From: Alphaproteobacteria bacterium UBA7691
GTDB lineage: Bacteria; Pseudomonadota; Alphaproteobacteria; Ferrovibrionales; Ferrovibrionaceae
NCBI GenBank assembly: GCA_002482765.1
Contig: DLGP01000034.1
Coordinates: 60,722 to 74,038 of the forward strand
Length of the DNA: 13,317 nt
Reading direction: 5' to 3'
Shown here: piece by piece, positions 1 through 6,559 of the stretch
How the letters are laid out: each line of letters begins with the position of its first letter
Position numbering within the stretch: position 1 is the first letter of the stretch
Notes under the pieces: model-generated
The model's input: the letters and a program-made list of their open reading frames with translations, nothing else
What the model was told of the DNA's origin: nothing
The model's database searches: none
Program-made: the position numbers and the translations under genes

Positions 1-2
1 GG

Positions 3-599
3 GCCGAGCCGGTTCTGCGCCGGCTCTGTGCCTCGATCCAGTATATCGAGCAGCCGATCAAGCGTGCCTCGGCGCTGGAGCGCCCGGTGACGGCGCTGGC
101 TGCCGAGATTGCGCTGATTGTGGATGAATCGGATGCCGATTACGGCGTGTTCCCGCAGGCGCGCAGCCTGGGCTATGCCGGCATTTCGTCAAAAACCTGC
201 AAGGGCGTGTATCGCGCTATCCTGAATGCCGCGCGGGCAAAACACTGGGGCGAAGGCTGCTTCATCACCGGCGAAGATCTGACCTGCCAGGCCGGCCTGG
301 CGGTGCAACAGGATTTGGCGCTGGTGGCGATGCTTGGCCTCTACCATGTGGAGCGCAACGGGCATCATTACGTTGATGGCTTCGGCGCCGCGCCGGCTGC
401 CGAGCAGGCTGGCTTTGCCGCCGCCCATGCCGATCTCTACGACAAAGGCAGCGGTCGCTCGCGCCTGCGCATCGCTGGCGGCGATATTGCGCTGGGCAGC
501 CTGCTGGATGCCACCGGCTTCGCGTCTGCCGCTGCGCCCGATTGGGCCAGCCTGGCGCCGATGGATTTGAACGAACCCAACCAAGGAAACGTAGCATGA
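3..599 (+). CDS. Enolase-superfamily (MR/MLE-like) dehydratase, 3' part only
   Basis: This is the C-terminal part (about 198 residues) of an enolase-superfamily barrel; the reading frame is open to the window edge, so the start lies outside. Visible motifs are YIEQP about 14 residues in and VDES about 40 residues in, which fit the metal-binding acids on successive barrel strands, and then SSKTCKG, where a lysine is expected in muconate-lactonizing-type members. GHHYVDGFG near the end resembles the tail of sugar-acid dehydratase relatives. Family members abstract a proton alpha to a carboxylate and dehydrate or epimerise acids; the exact reaction is not readable because the capping domain is missing. 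The stop codon overlaps the next start (ATGA), so it heads, or continues, the catabolic operon downstream. Family assignment is good and substrate is unknown. Confidence 0.8.
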   Translation, partial: AEPVLRRLCASIQYIEQPIKRASALERPVTALAAEIALIVDESDADYGVFPQARSLGYAGISSKTCKGVYRAILNAARAKHWGEGCFITGEDLTCQAGLAVQQDLALVAMLGLYHVERNGHHYVDGFGAAPAAEQAGFAAAHADLYDKGSGRSRLRIAGGDIALGSLLDATGFASAAAPDWASLAPMDLNEPNQGNVA

Positions 600-1750
600 G
601 CAAGGAAATCCGCCTCGGCATCATCATGAACGGCGTCACCGGGCGCATGGGCATGAACCAGCATCTGATCCGGTCGATCTGTGCCATCCGCAAGGATGGT
701 GGCGTGGTGCTGAAGGATGGCCGCCGCGTGATGCCCGATCCGATCCTGGTCGGCCGCAATCTCGACAAGGTGGCGAAGCTGGCCAAGACCTATGGCATTG
801 ACCGCTATACCGATGACCTGGACGCAGCGCTGAAGAACAAGGATGACACGCTGTTTTTCGATGCCGCCACCACCCAGGCGCGTGCCGGCTTGCTGAAGCA
901 GGCGATGGCGGCGGGCAAGGATGTGTATTGCGAAAAGCCGACCGCCGAAACGCTGGATGTGGCGCTTGATCTGGTGGCGGCGGCGAAGCAATACGGCATC
1001 AAGCATGGCGTGGTGCAGGACAAGCTGTTCCTGCCCGGCTTGCAGAAGATCAAGATGCTGATCGATAGCGGCTTCTTCGGCCAGATTCTCTCGGTGCGTG
1101 GTGAATTCGGCTATTGGGTGTTTGAAGGCGACTGGCAGCCGGCGCAGCGCCCGAGCTGGAATTACCGCTACAAGGATGGCGGCGGCATCATCCTGGATAT
1201 GCTGTGCCACTGGCGCTATGTGCTGGATAACCTGTTCGGCGAGGTCAAGAGCGTGTCCTGCCTTGGCGCCACCCATATCCCGCAGCGTTGGGACGAAAAC
1301 GGCCAGGCTTATGCCGCCGATGCCGATGATGCCGCCTATGCCACGTTCGAACTGGCCGGCGGTGTGATCGCGCAGATCAATTCTTCCTGGGTGACGCGTG
1401 TGCGGCGCGACGACCTGGTGACCTTCCATGTTGACGGCAAGCTCGGTTCGGCCGTGGCGGGCCTCAGCAAATGCTATATCCAGCCGCGCAGTGCCACGCC
1501 GAAGCCAGTATGGAATCCGGATGTGCCGCAGACCATCAATTTTTATGAGACCTGGCAGGAAGTGCCGGATAATCAGGTGCAGGTGAATGGCTTTCGCGCC
1601 CAGTGGGAAATGTTCATCCGCCATCTGGTGGATAACGAGCCGTTCAAATGGACCCTGCTTGAAGGCGCCAAGGGCGTGCAGCTTGCCGAAGCCGGCCTCA
1701 AGAGCTGGAAGGAACGGCGCTGGATCGACCTGCCGGAACTGAAGGCATAA
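596..1750 (+). CDS. Gfo/Idh/MocA-family NAD(P)-dependent oxidoreductase
   Basis: This 384-residue protein should oxidise or reduce a hydroxyl/keto group of a sugar, polyol or sugar acid using NAD(P). The N-terminal Rossmann fold has the loop GVTGRMG at residues 13-19, closer to the dihydrodipicolinate-reductase style than to the usual GxGxxG. The family's EKP motif, with its catalytic lysine, is at 113-115. A GGGIILDMLCHW stretch at 195-206 supplies the conserved Asp201 and His205 of the active site. The chosen ATG overlaps the upstream stop and has AAGGA at 583-587; a longer reading from 542 would run deep into the upstream gene. The next gene begins two bases after the stop. Substrate is unknown; 3-keto-sugar formation, as in levoglucosan or glycoside oxidation by relatives, is one option only. 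Confidence 0.88.
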   Translation: MSKEIRLGIIMNGVTGRMGMNQHLIRSICAIRKDGGVVLKDGRRVMPDPILVGRNLDKVAKLAKTYGIDRYTDDLDAALKNKDDTLFFDAATTQARAGLLKQAMAAGKDVYCEKPTAETLDVALDLVAAAKQYGIKHGVVQDKLFLPGLQKIKMLIDSGFFGQILSVRGEFGYWVFEGDWQPAQRPSWNYRYKDGGGIILDMLCHWRYVLDNLFGEVKSVSCLGATHIPQRWDENGQAYAADADDAAYATFELAGGVIAQINSSWVTRVRRDDLVTFHVDGKLGSAVAGLSKCYIQPRSATPKPVWNPDVPQTINFYETWQEVPDNQVQVNGFRAQWEMFIRHLVDNEPFKWTLLEGAKGVQLAEAGLKSWKERRWIDLPELKA

Positions 1751-1752
1751 GC

Positions 1753-2916
1753 ATGACCACGCTCACCCTGCCGATCGCCGCCGGCAAGCTGGCGGCGTAC
1801 ACGCTGCAACAGCCAAAGGCCTTCCCGCTGGCGCAGCCGCCATTCAGCCGCATTGCCTTTGCCGCCGCCCATGTGGTGGCCGATCCGCTGGCCGATCACG
1901 ATCCCTGGCTCACGCCGGCGGTGGATTGGGAACGCACCATCGCCTTCCGGCGCCATCTCTGGAGCCTCGGCTTCGGCGTGGCCGAGGCGATGGACACGGC
2001 GCAGCGCGGCATGGGCCTGGATTGGCGCGATGCGCTGGAACTGGTGCGCCGTTCGCTCGATGCGGCAAAGGACGTGCCGGGTGCCGTGGTGGCCTCGGGT
2101 GCCGGCACCGATCATCTGGCGCCCGGCCCGGATGTGGGCATCGATCAGGTGATCCGCGCTTATGAAGAGCAGATCGAGGCGATTGAAAAGCTGGGCGGCC
2201 GCATCATCCTGATGGCCAGCCGGGCGCTGGCGGCCTGCGCCAAGTCGCCGGACGATTACATCAAGGTGTATGGCCGCATTCTGAGCCAGGTGAAACAGCC
2301 GGTGGTGATGCATTGGCTCGGCGAGATGTTTGATCCGGCGCTGGCCGGCTATTGGGGCCATGCCGATCACATGCAGGCGATGGATACCTGCCTGGATGTA
2401 ATTGCCGCCAATGCTGCCAAGGTGGATGGCATCAAGATTTCCCTGCTCGACAAGGACAAGGAAATCACCATGCGGCGCAAACTGCCGCAAGCTGTGCGCA
2501 TGTATACCGGCGACGACTTCAATTACGCCGAACTGATCGCCGGCGATGCGCAAGGGTATTCCGATGCGCTGCTGGGGATTTTTGATGCCATTGCCCCGGC
2601 GGCATCCGCGGCGCTTGGCGCTCTGACGCGCGGCGACGAGCAAACCTTCCACGCCATCCTGGCGCCCACCGTGCCGCTGTCGCGCCATATCTTCAAGGCG
2701 CCGACGCGGTTTTATAAAACCGGCGTGGTGTTCATGGCCTATCTCAATGGCCACCAGGATCATTTTGTCATGGTTGGCGGCCAGCAGAGCACCCGCTCGG
2801 CGCTGCATCTGGCGGAACTGTTCCGCCTGGCCGATGCTGCCGGCCTGCTCAGCGATCCCGAACGTGCGGCACAGCGCATGCGCATGGTGCTGGCGGCACA
2901 GGGGATAGCGGCATGA
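1753..2916 (+). CDS. DUF993 family protein, dihydrodipicolinate-synthase-like
   Basis: This 387-residue protein matches my recollection of the DUF993 family, TIM-barrel proteins related to dihydrodipicolinate synthase and N-acetylneuraminate lyase. DGIKISLLDKDKE at about 225-237 places Lys228 where the Schiff-base lysine of this superfamily sits. YTGDDF at 251-256 followed by AGDAQGYSDALLG resembles the later conserved strand-and-turn of the superfamily. PVVMHWLGEMFDP near 183-195 is another conserved-looking patch. It may therefore be a class I aldolase or a lyase/hydratase acting on a keto-acid-like intermediate made by its neighbours. The stop codon overlaps the start of the next gene (ATGA). 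Family membership is fairly sure; the reaction is inference, because to my knowledge members lack a widely established function. Confidence 0.82.
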   Translation: MTTLTLPIAAGKLAAYTLQQPKAFPLAQPPFSRIAFAAAHVVADPLADHDPWLTPAVDWERTIAFRRHLWSLGFGVAEAMDTAQRGMGLDWRDALELVRRSLDAAKDVPGAVVASGAGTDHLAPGPDVGIDQVIRAYEEQIEAIEKLGGRIILMASRALAACAKSPDDYIKVYGRILSQVKQPVVMHWLGEMFDPALAGYWGHADHMQAMDTCLDVIAANAAKVDGIKISLLDKDKEITMRRKLPQAVRMYTGDDFNYAELIAGDAQGYSDALLGIFDAIAPAASAALGALTRGDEQTFHAILAPTVPLSRHIFKAPTRFYKTGVVFMAYLNGHQDHFVMVGGQQSTRSALHLAELFRLADAAGLLSDPERAAQRMRMVLAAQGIAA

Positions 2917-3749
2917 ACAAGCCCGGCCCGTTATCGCTCAACACCATCACGGTGCGTGAGCAATGGTCGTTGCAGCAATGTATCGAGGGCTGCGCCCGGC
3001 ATGGCATCACCGGCATCTCGCCCTGGCGCGACAAGCTGGCGGAATATGGTGTGCAGAATGCCGCCAAACATATCCGCGAGGTTGGCCTGACGGTGACCGG
3101 CCTGTGCCGGGGCGGCATGTTTCCCGCTGCCGATGCCGCCGGACGGCAGCGCGCCATCGAGGATAACCAGCGCGCCATCGATGATGCGGCAGCACTTGGC
3201 GCACAATGCCTGGTGCTGGTGGTGGGCGGCTTGCCGCCTAGCTCGAAGGATTTGGCCGGCGCCCATGCCCAGGTGCAGGATGGCATCGCGGCGATCCTGC
3301 CTTATGCCCGTGCCGCCGGTGTGCCATTGGCCATCGAGCCGCTGCATCCGATGTTTGCCGCTGACCGCGCCTGCGTGAATACGCTGGGCCATGCGCTGGA
3401 TATCTGCGATACGCTGGGCGATGGTGCGGCCGACCGTTCGCTCGGCGTTGCGCTGGATGTCTATCATGTCTGGTGGGACCCGCATCTTTCGGCGCAGATC
3501 AAACGCGCCGGCCGTCGCATCCTGGCCTTCCATATCTGCGATTGGCTGGTGCCGACCACCGATCTGCTGCTGGATCGCGGCATGATGGGCGATGGCGTGA
3601 TCGATATTCCGGGTATCCGCGCCCAGGTCGAGGCGCAGGGCTATGACGGCTTCTGCGAAGTCGAGATCATGTCGGCCAACAATTGGTGGCGACGCGATGC
3701 GGATGACGTGCTGCGCACCTGCATCGAACGGCACAAAACCGTGGTCTGA
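2913..3749 (+). CDS. Sugar phosphate isomerase/epimerase-like TIM-barrel protein
   Basis: This 278-residue protein belongs to the xylose-isomerase-like TIM-barrel superfamily (AP endonuclease family 2 fold; relatives include IolE, hydroxypyruvate isomerase and 3-keto-sugar lyases). Metal-ligand candidates appear in order: Glu142 and His145 in AIEPLHPMF, Asp182 and His185 in ALDVYHVWWD, His207 in FHICDW, and Glu249 or Glu251 in CEVEIMS. That is a complete metal site, so the enzyme is likely active. Its ATG lies inside the end of the preceding gene, implying translational coupling. It is the last plus-strand gene of the operon; its stop is three bases from the stop of the converging ABC ATPase gene, and no hairpin terminator is visible between them. 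Substrate is unknown. Confidence 0.87.
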   Translation: MNKPGPLSLNTITVREQWSLQQCIEGCARHGITGISPWRDKLAEYGVQNAAKHIREVGLTVTGLCRGGMFPAADAAGRQRAIEDNQRAIDDAAALGAQCLVLVVGGLPPSSKDLAGAHAQVQDGIAAILPYARAAGVPLAIEPLHPMFAADRACVNTLGHALDICDTLGDGAADRSLGVALDVYHVWWDPHLSAQIKRAGRRILAFHICDWLVPTTDLLLDRGMMGDGVIDIPGIRAQVEAQGYDGFCEVEIMSANNWWRRDADDVLRTCIERHKTVV

Positions 3750-3752
3750 TTT

Positions 3753-4487
3753 TCAGATCACATAACGCCCGGCATGGCGCTGCACCACATTGGCAAGGTC
3801 GCCTTCATCGGTGATGCGGCCCTGTTCCAGCACAATGGCGCGATCACAGAACCGCGCCAGCAAGCCGGCGGCACGCTCCACCATCAGCACGGCGCCGTTG
3901 CTCGGCGGCCCCTGGCGCAGATGCTGCGCCAGGCGGTCGAGGAATTCCGGCCCTGCATGTTCCAGCACTTCATCAAACAACAGGGTTTCGGCTTCCAGCG
4001 CGGCAGCAATGCCGGTGCCGAGCCGCAGCCGCTGGCCAGGGCCGAGCAGCTTGAGCGGGGTGTCGGCGGCGAGGTCGTCCAGTTCACCGAATGCCATGGC
4101 GCTATCGGCGCGGCGGCGGCTTTCCTTGAAGTCATGGCCGGCCAGCAGGCCATGGCCCACGGCGGTGTTGTAGGCGGATAAATCCGGATCAAGGCCAAGG
4201 CCGACATTCAGCACGGCAAAGGCGCGGCCGGCGCGGCTAATGCGGCCCTGATTGGGTTGCAGCAGGCCGGCGGCGGCGCGCAGCAATGTGGTCTTGCCCG
4301 AGGCATTGCCGCCCAGCAAAGCGGTGCGTGAGCCGCGCCCCAGGGCTAGGCTGACATCATTCAGCGCGGTGACGCGGTGAATTCTGCCCTGCGGCCCGAG
4401 CAGGTTGCGTTTCAGCGAGCGTTCCGAGGCGAAGAAGATCGGAAAGTCGATGCTGACATGGTCAAAGCTGAGGGCGGCTACCGTCAT
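3753..4487 (-). CDS. ABC transporter ATP-binding protein, Wzt/KpsT-like, atypical motifs
   Basis: This 244-residue protein is shaped like the ATPases that power polysaccharide export. Walker A is GGNASGKTT at 59-67, Walker B is LLFDE at 169-173 with Glu173 present, and DEVLEHAGPEF has the spacing of the Wzt DEVLAVGD.AF stretch. Two elements are unusual: the signature region reads LGPGQ (148-152) instead of the SSGM or LSGGQ types, and the H-loop reads VER (203-205) where a VSH histidine is expected. There is no C-terminal carbohydrate-binding extension. The ATG at 4487 is chosen over 4577 because the homology begins at ALSFDHVSIDF, and it lies two bases after the stop of the permease gene. 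Together they form one exporter. Substrate is unknown, and no glycosyltransferase is nearby. Confidence 0.8.
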   Translation of the reverse strand: MTVAALSFDHVSIDFPIFFASERSLKRNLLGPQGRIHRVTALNDVSLALGRGSRTALLGGNASGKTTLLRAAAGLLQPNQGRISRAGRAFAVLNVGLGLDPDLSAYNTAVGHGLLAGHDFKESRRRADSAMAFGELDDLAADTPLKLLGPGQRLRLGTGIAAALEAETLLFDEVLEHAGPEFLDRLAQHLRQGPPSNGAVLMVERAAGLLARFCDRAIVLEQGRITDEGDLANVVQRHAGRYVI

Positions 4488-4489
4488 GG

Positions 4490-5314
4490 TCAGGTCCAGT
4501 AGGGCAGGCGCCAGCGCAGGCGATGGTAGAGCAGGGTGGTGATACTGCCGCCCAGCACCAGCAGCAGCGCGCAGCATAGCCAGGTCAGCGGCGCCACTTC
4601 CTGGCCAAGCAGTGGCCGGCGCACCAGTTCAACAAACTGGAAAAGCGGATTGATCTCGGCCAGCCAGACAAAGCGGCTGAGAAAATAGGCCGGCCACAAA
4701 ACCGGGGTGAGAAAAAACGCCAGATGCACGGTCCAGGCAACAAGCTGCGGCATGTCGCGGAAACGGGCGCAGAGCATGCCCAGCAGCAAGGAAATCCAGG
4801 CCGTGTTGGCGATCAGCAACAGGCTGCCGAGCAGCAGCGGCAGCGGCGCCAGACTGACGGTTTCAAGCAGGAATATCTGTGCCAGCACAGCCAGGGCGAT
4901 ATTCTGCGCCATGATCAGCATATGGCGCAGCAGCATACGCAGCATGATGGCAGGCAGCGGCAAAGCGGCATGGCGTAGCTGTGCCATATATTGCCAAGTT
5001 TGGCCGGCCGCCTGATGCAGCATGCCGGCCAGCAGCGCCCAGGGGATCATGCCGGCCACCAGATAGGGCACATACTGGTCGTAATCCGGCAGCAACTGGC
5101 GCAGCACGGTGCCGAACAGCGTGCCCATCGCAGCCGTCGCCAGCGCCAGGCCCAGGCTGGCCCAGAGCGTTCCCAGTCCGGTGCGGCGAAAACTGGCAGC
5201 AATATCCACGCCCGCCGTGAAGACGGCGAAGCGCAGGTTAGCCAGCAGGCCGGCAGTATAAGTGCTCTGGGCAAGGGTCATGTTCGGCGAGATATAGCCG
5301 GCATTTGCGCTCAT
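4490..5314 (-). CDS. ABC-2 type transporter permease, Wzm-like exporter subunit
   Basis: From the preferred ATG this is a 274-residue membrane protein with about six hydrophobic segments (near 49-72, 82-103, 131-150, 156-182, 190-213 and 241-263). FRRTGLGTLW at 42-51 corresponds to the amphipathic N-terminal motif of polysaccharide-export permeases. ARFRDMPQ at 183-190 and FFLTPVLWP at 200-208 match the conserved cytoplasmic loop and following membrane segment, and INPLFQFVELVRRPLLG (221-237) is the usual periplasmic motif. A longer reading from 5380 lacks a ribosome binding site and would abut ureD; GGGAAA about ten bases before 5314 favours the shorter one. It is cotranscribed with the ATPase and should export a lipid-linked glycan or similar polymer. 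Substrate is not deducible. Confidence 0.85.
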   Translation of the reverse strand: MSANAGYISPNMTLAQSTYTAGLLANLRFAVFTAGVDIAASFRRTGLGTLWASLGLALATAAMGTLFGTVLRQLLPDYDQYVPYLVAGMIPWALLAGMLHQAAGQTWQYMAQLRHAALPLPAIMLRMLLRHMLIMAQNIALAVLAQIFLLETVSLAPLPLLLGSLLLIANTAWISLLLGMLCARFRDMPQLVAWTVHLAFFLTPVLWPAYFLSRFVWLAEINPLFQFVELVRRPLLGQEVAPLTWLCCALLLVLGGSITTLLYHRLRWRLPYWT

Positions 5315-5366
5315 TCCTAGTATTTCCCGAAATATGGTCTGGCGCTTCCGTATGGTCGGGAAACCG

Positions 5367-5372
5367 TCTAAT
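5367..5372 (+). promoter_or_regulatory. Possible -10 element for ureD (leaderless transcript?)
   Basis: TCTAAT differs from the sigma-70 consensus TATAAT at one base and ends eight bases before the first ureD ATG, so transcription would begin at or almost at the start codon. No Shine-Dalgarno-like sequence lies in the 20 bases before that ATG. No convincing -35 hexamer is seen 16-18 bases upstream, so this is tentative. Confidence 0.25.
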
Positions 5373-5380
5373 CCTGCCAT

Positions 5381-6274
5381 ATGATGTCTGAATCAGCGCT
5401 TAAGGAGCTGCGGCCCCGGCTGCAACGTGGCGATGGCGGCGTGACGGCGCGCTTTGGCGCCGCGCTGCCGGGCATGAAAACCGGCGCCCGGCTGCTTGAC
5501 CTCTACCAGAGCGATCCGGGCCGCGCCCTGCTGCCGCTGCCTGAGCCGGGCGAACCGGCCAGCCTGGTGCTGGTCACCACCTCAGGCGGCCTGACCGGCG
5601 GCGACCGGCTGAAACTGAGCCTGACGCTGGATGCTGGCGCCAAGCTGGCGGCCATGGCCCAGGCGGCCGAAAAGCTCTATCGCTCGGCTGCCGCCGATAG
5701 CGAAACCGAAGTTATCCAGGAATTATCGGCTGCTTCCGGCGCCTGGCTGGAATGGCTGCCGCAGGAAACCATCCTGTTCAACGGCGCCCGGCTGGCCCGC
5801 CGCACCAGCATCAATCTTGATCCGGAAGCCGAAGCCCTGATCGGCGACATGCTGGTTTATGGCCGCGTGGCGCGTGGCGAGCGCTTTGAGCAGGGCAGCC
5901 TGTTTGATCTGTGGGAATTGCGCCGCGCCGGCCGCCTGGCCTGGACCGAGCGCCAGGGTATCGACGGCGATATCGCCGCCCTGCTGGCCGCGCCGGCGGG
6001 TTTTGACGGCGCCGTGGCCCAGGCCAGCCTGATTTTTGCCCGTCCCGGCTTTGCGGCTGAAACCGGCTGCACCGAGATTTTGGCCGGGCTGCGCGCCATC
6101 CTGGAGCATCATCCCGGCCTGCGCGGCGGCGCCACCCGGCTGGATGGCTTTATCTTGCTGCGGCTGCTCGGGCGTGATCCGCTGTTGTTGCGCCGCGCCT
6201 TTGCCGAAGTCTGGCGCTATTGCCGGCATCAGGCCGGCTGGGCCGATGCCATGCCCAGGCTGTGGCTCAGATAA
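5381..6274 (+). CDS. ureD: Urease accessory protein UreD
   Basis: UreD is the scaffold of the urease maturation complex: it binds apo-urease and, with UreF and UreG, delivers nickel to the active site in the cytoplasm. The 297-residue length is normal for the family. Diagnostic stretches are SGGLTGGD (68-75), AQAAEKLYRS (about 93-102) and EWLPQET (124-130), followed by the GDMLVYGR and FARPG regions. The start is the first of two adjacent ATGs; homology begins about 15 residues in, so a much later start is unlikely. No ribosome binding site precedes it. Other urease genes lie seven kilobases downstream, after the urea transporter, so ureD is separated from ureABC by urtABCDE rather than sitting directly before ureA. 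It diverges from the ABC exporter pair. Confidence 0.93.
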   Translation: MMSESALKELRPRLQRGDGGVTARFGAALPGMKTGARLLDLYQSDPGRALLPLPEPGEPASLVLVTTSGGLTGGDRLKLSLTLDAGAKLAAMAQAAEKLYRSAAADSETEVIQELSAASGAWLEWLPQETILFNGARLARRTSINLDPEAEALIGDMLVYGRVARGERFEQGSLFDLWELRRAGRLAWTERQGIDGDIAALLAAPAGFDGAVAQASLIFARPGFAAETGCTEILAGLRAILEHHPGLRGGATRLDGFILLRLLGRDPLLLRRAFAEVWRYCRHQAGWADAMPRLWLR

Positions 6275-6327
6275 CTATTGCCTTAATTCCATACAGTTAC
6301 ATTTGTCTGTTTAAAATTTAATCAAAT

Positions 6328-6344
6328 TTAGGCTTTGTGCCTAA
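6328..6344 (+). promoter_or_regulatory. Inverted repeat TTAGGC-N5-GCCTAA, candidate operator
   Basis: TTAGGC and GCCTAA form a perfect 6+5+6 dyad in an AT-rich stretch about 145 bases upstream of the sigma-54 promoter. That distance is typical of an activator binding site. It does not match the usual NtrC site (TGCACC-N5-GGTGCA type), so the regulator is unknown. No T-run follows, which argues against a terminator for ureD. Confidence 0.35.
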
Positions 6345-6398
6345 TTCCGGAACAGAATGCCCCGGCCAATGCCCGGGCTTGTGGCGCGCTGACTCGGA

Positions 6399-6425
6399 AA
6401 CAGGCGCCTGTTCCGCAGAGCGGAA
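6399..6425 (+). promoter_or_regulatory. Two overlapping dyads upstream of urtA, candidate operator
   Basis: AACAGGCGCCTGTT (6399-6412) is a perfect 14-base palindrome. It shares two bases with TTCCGC-AGA-GCGGAA (6411-6425), a perfect 6+3+6 dyad. The pair lies 60-90 bases upstream of the -24 element. Dense symmetry here suggests protein binding by a dimeric regulator, but neither dyad matches a regulator site I can name. Confidence 0.3.
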
Positions 6426-6444
6426 TCCCTGTTTGCAGTTGCGA

Positions 6445-6457
6445 AATCAAGACTCTA
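6445..6457 (+). promoter_or_regulatory. Possible IHF binding site
   Basis: AATCAAGACTCTA matches the IHF consensus WATCAANNNNTTR at eight of the nine specified positions. It lies between the upstream dyads and the sigma-54 promoter, where IHF commonly bends DNA so that an enhancer-bound activator can touch the polymerase. A short degenerate motif like this can occur by chance. Confidence 0.3.
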
Positions 6458-6486
6458 GGTGTGGTAGTGCGCGCCGGGGCGCGGCT

Positions 6487-6501
6487 TGGCACGCCTCTTG
6501 C
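6487..6501 (+). promoter_or_regulatory. Sigma-54 (RpoN) promoter for urtABCDE-ureAB
   Basis: TGGCACG, four bases, then TTGC matches the -24/-12 consensus TGGCACG-N4-TTGC at every specified position, with the invariant GG (6488-6489) and GC (6500-6501) correctly spaced. Initiation is predicted about 12 bases on, near 6513, giving a leader of about 47 bases. Nitrogen-regulated urea transport genes are often under NtrC and sigma-54, which fits; no canonical NtrC dyad is obvious. Confidence 0.75.
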
Positions 6502-6559
6502 CTTTGAATCCCACGCAGCCGGTCCCGGGGGGAGCGGCAAACCAAACGGAGAGGGATTA

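Noticed and set aside
437..1624. A 395-codon open frame on the minus strand
   Set aside because: It is antisense to the Gfo/Idh/MocA gene, has no family motif, and the plus-strand gene has clear catalytic motifs and coupled starts.
6328..6344. Terminator for ureD
   Set aside because: The 6-base stem has no following T-run, so a protein-binding dyad is the better reading.
6335..6559. An in-frame upstream extension of urtA
   Set aside because: It would cross the sigma-54 promoter and the dyads and would bury the signal peptide; the ATG at 6560 has a strong ribosome binding site.
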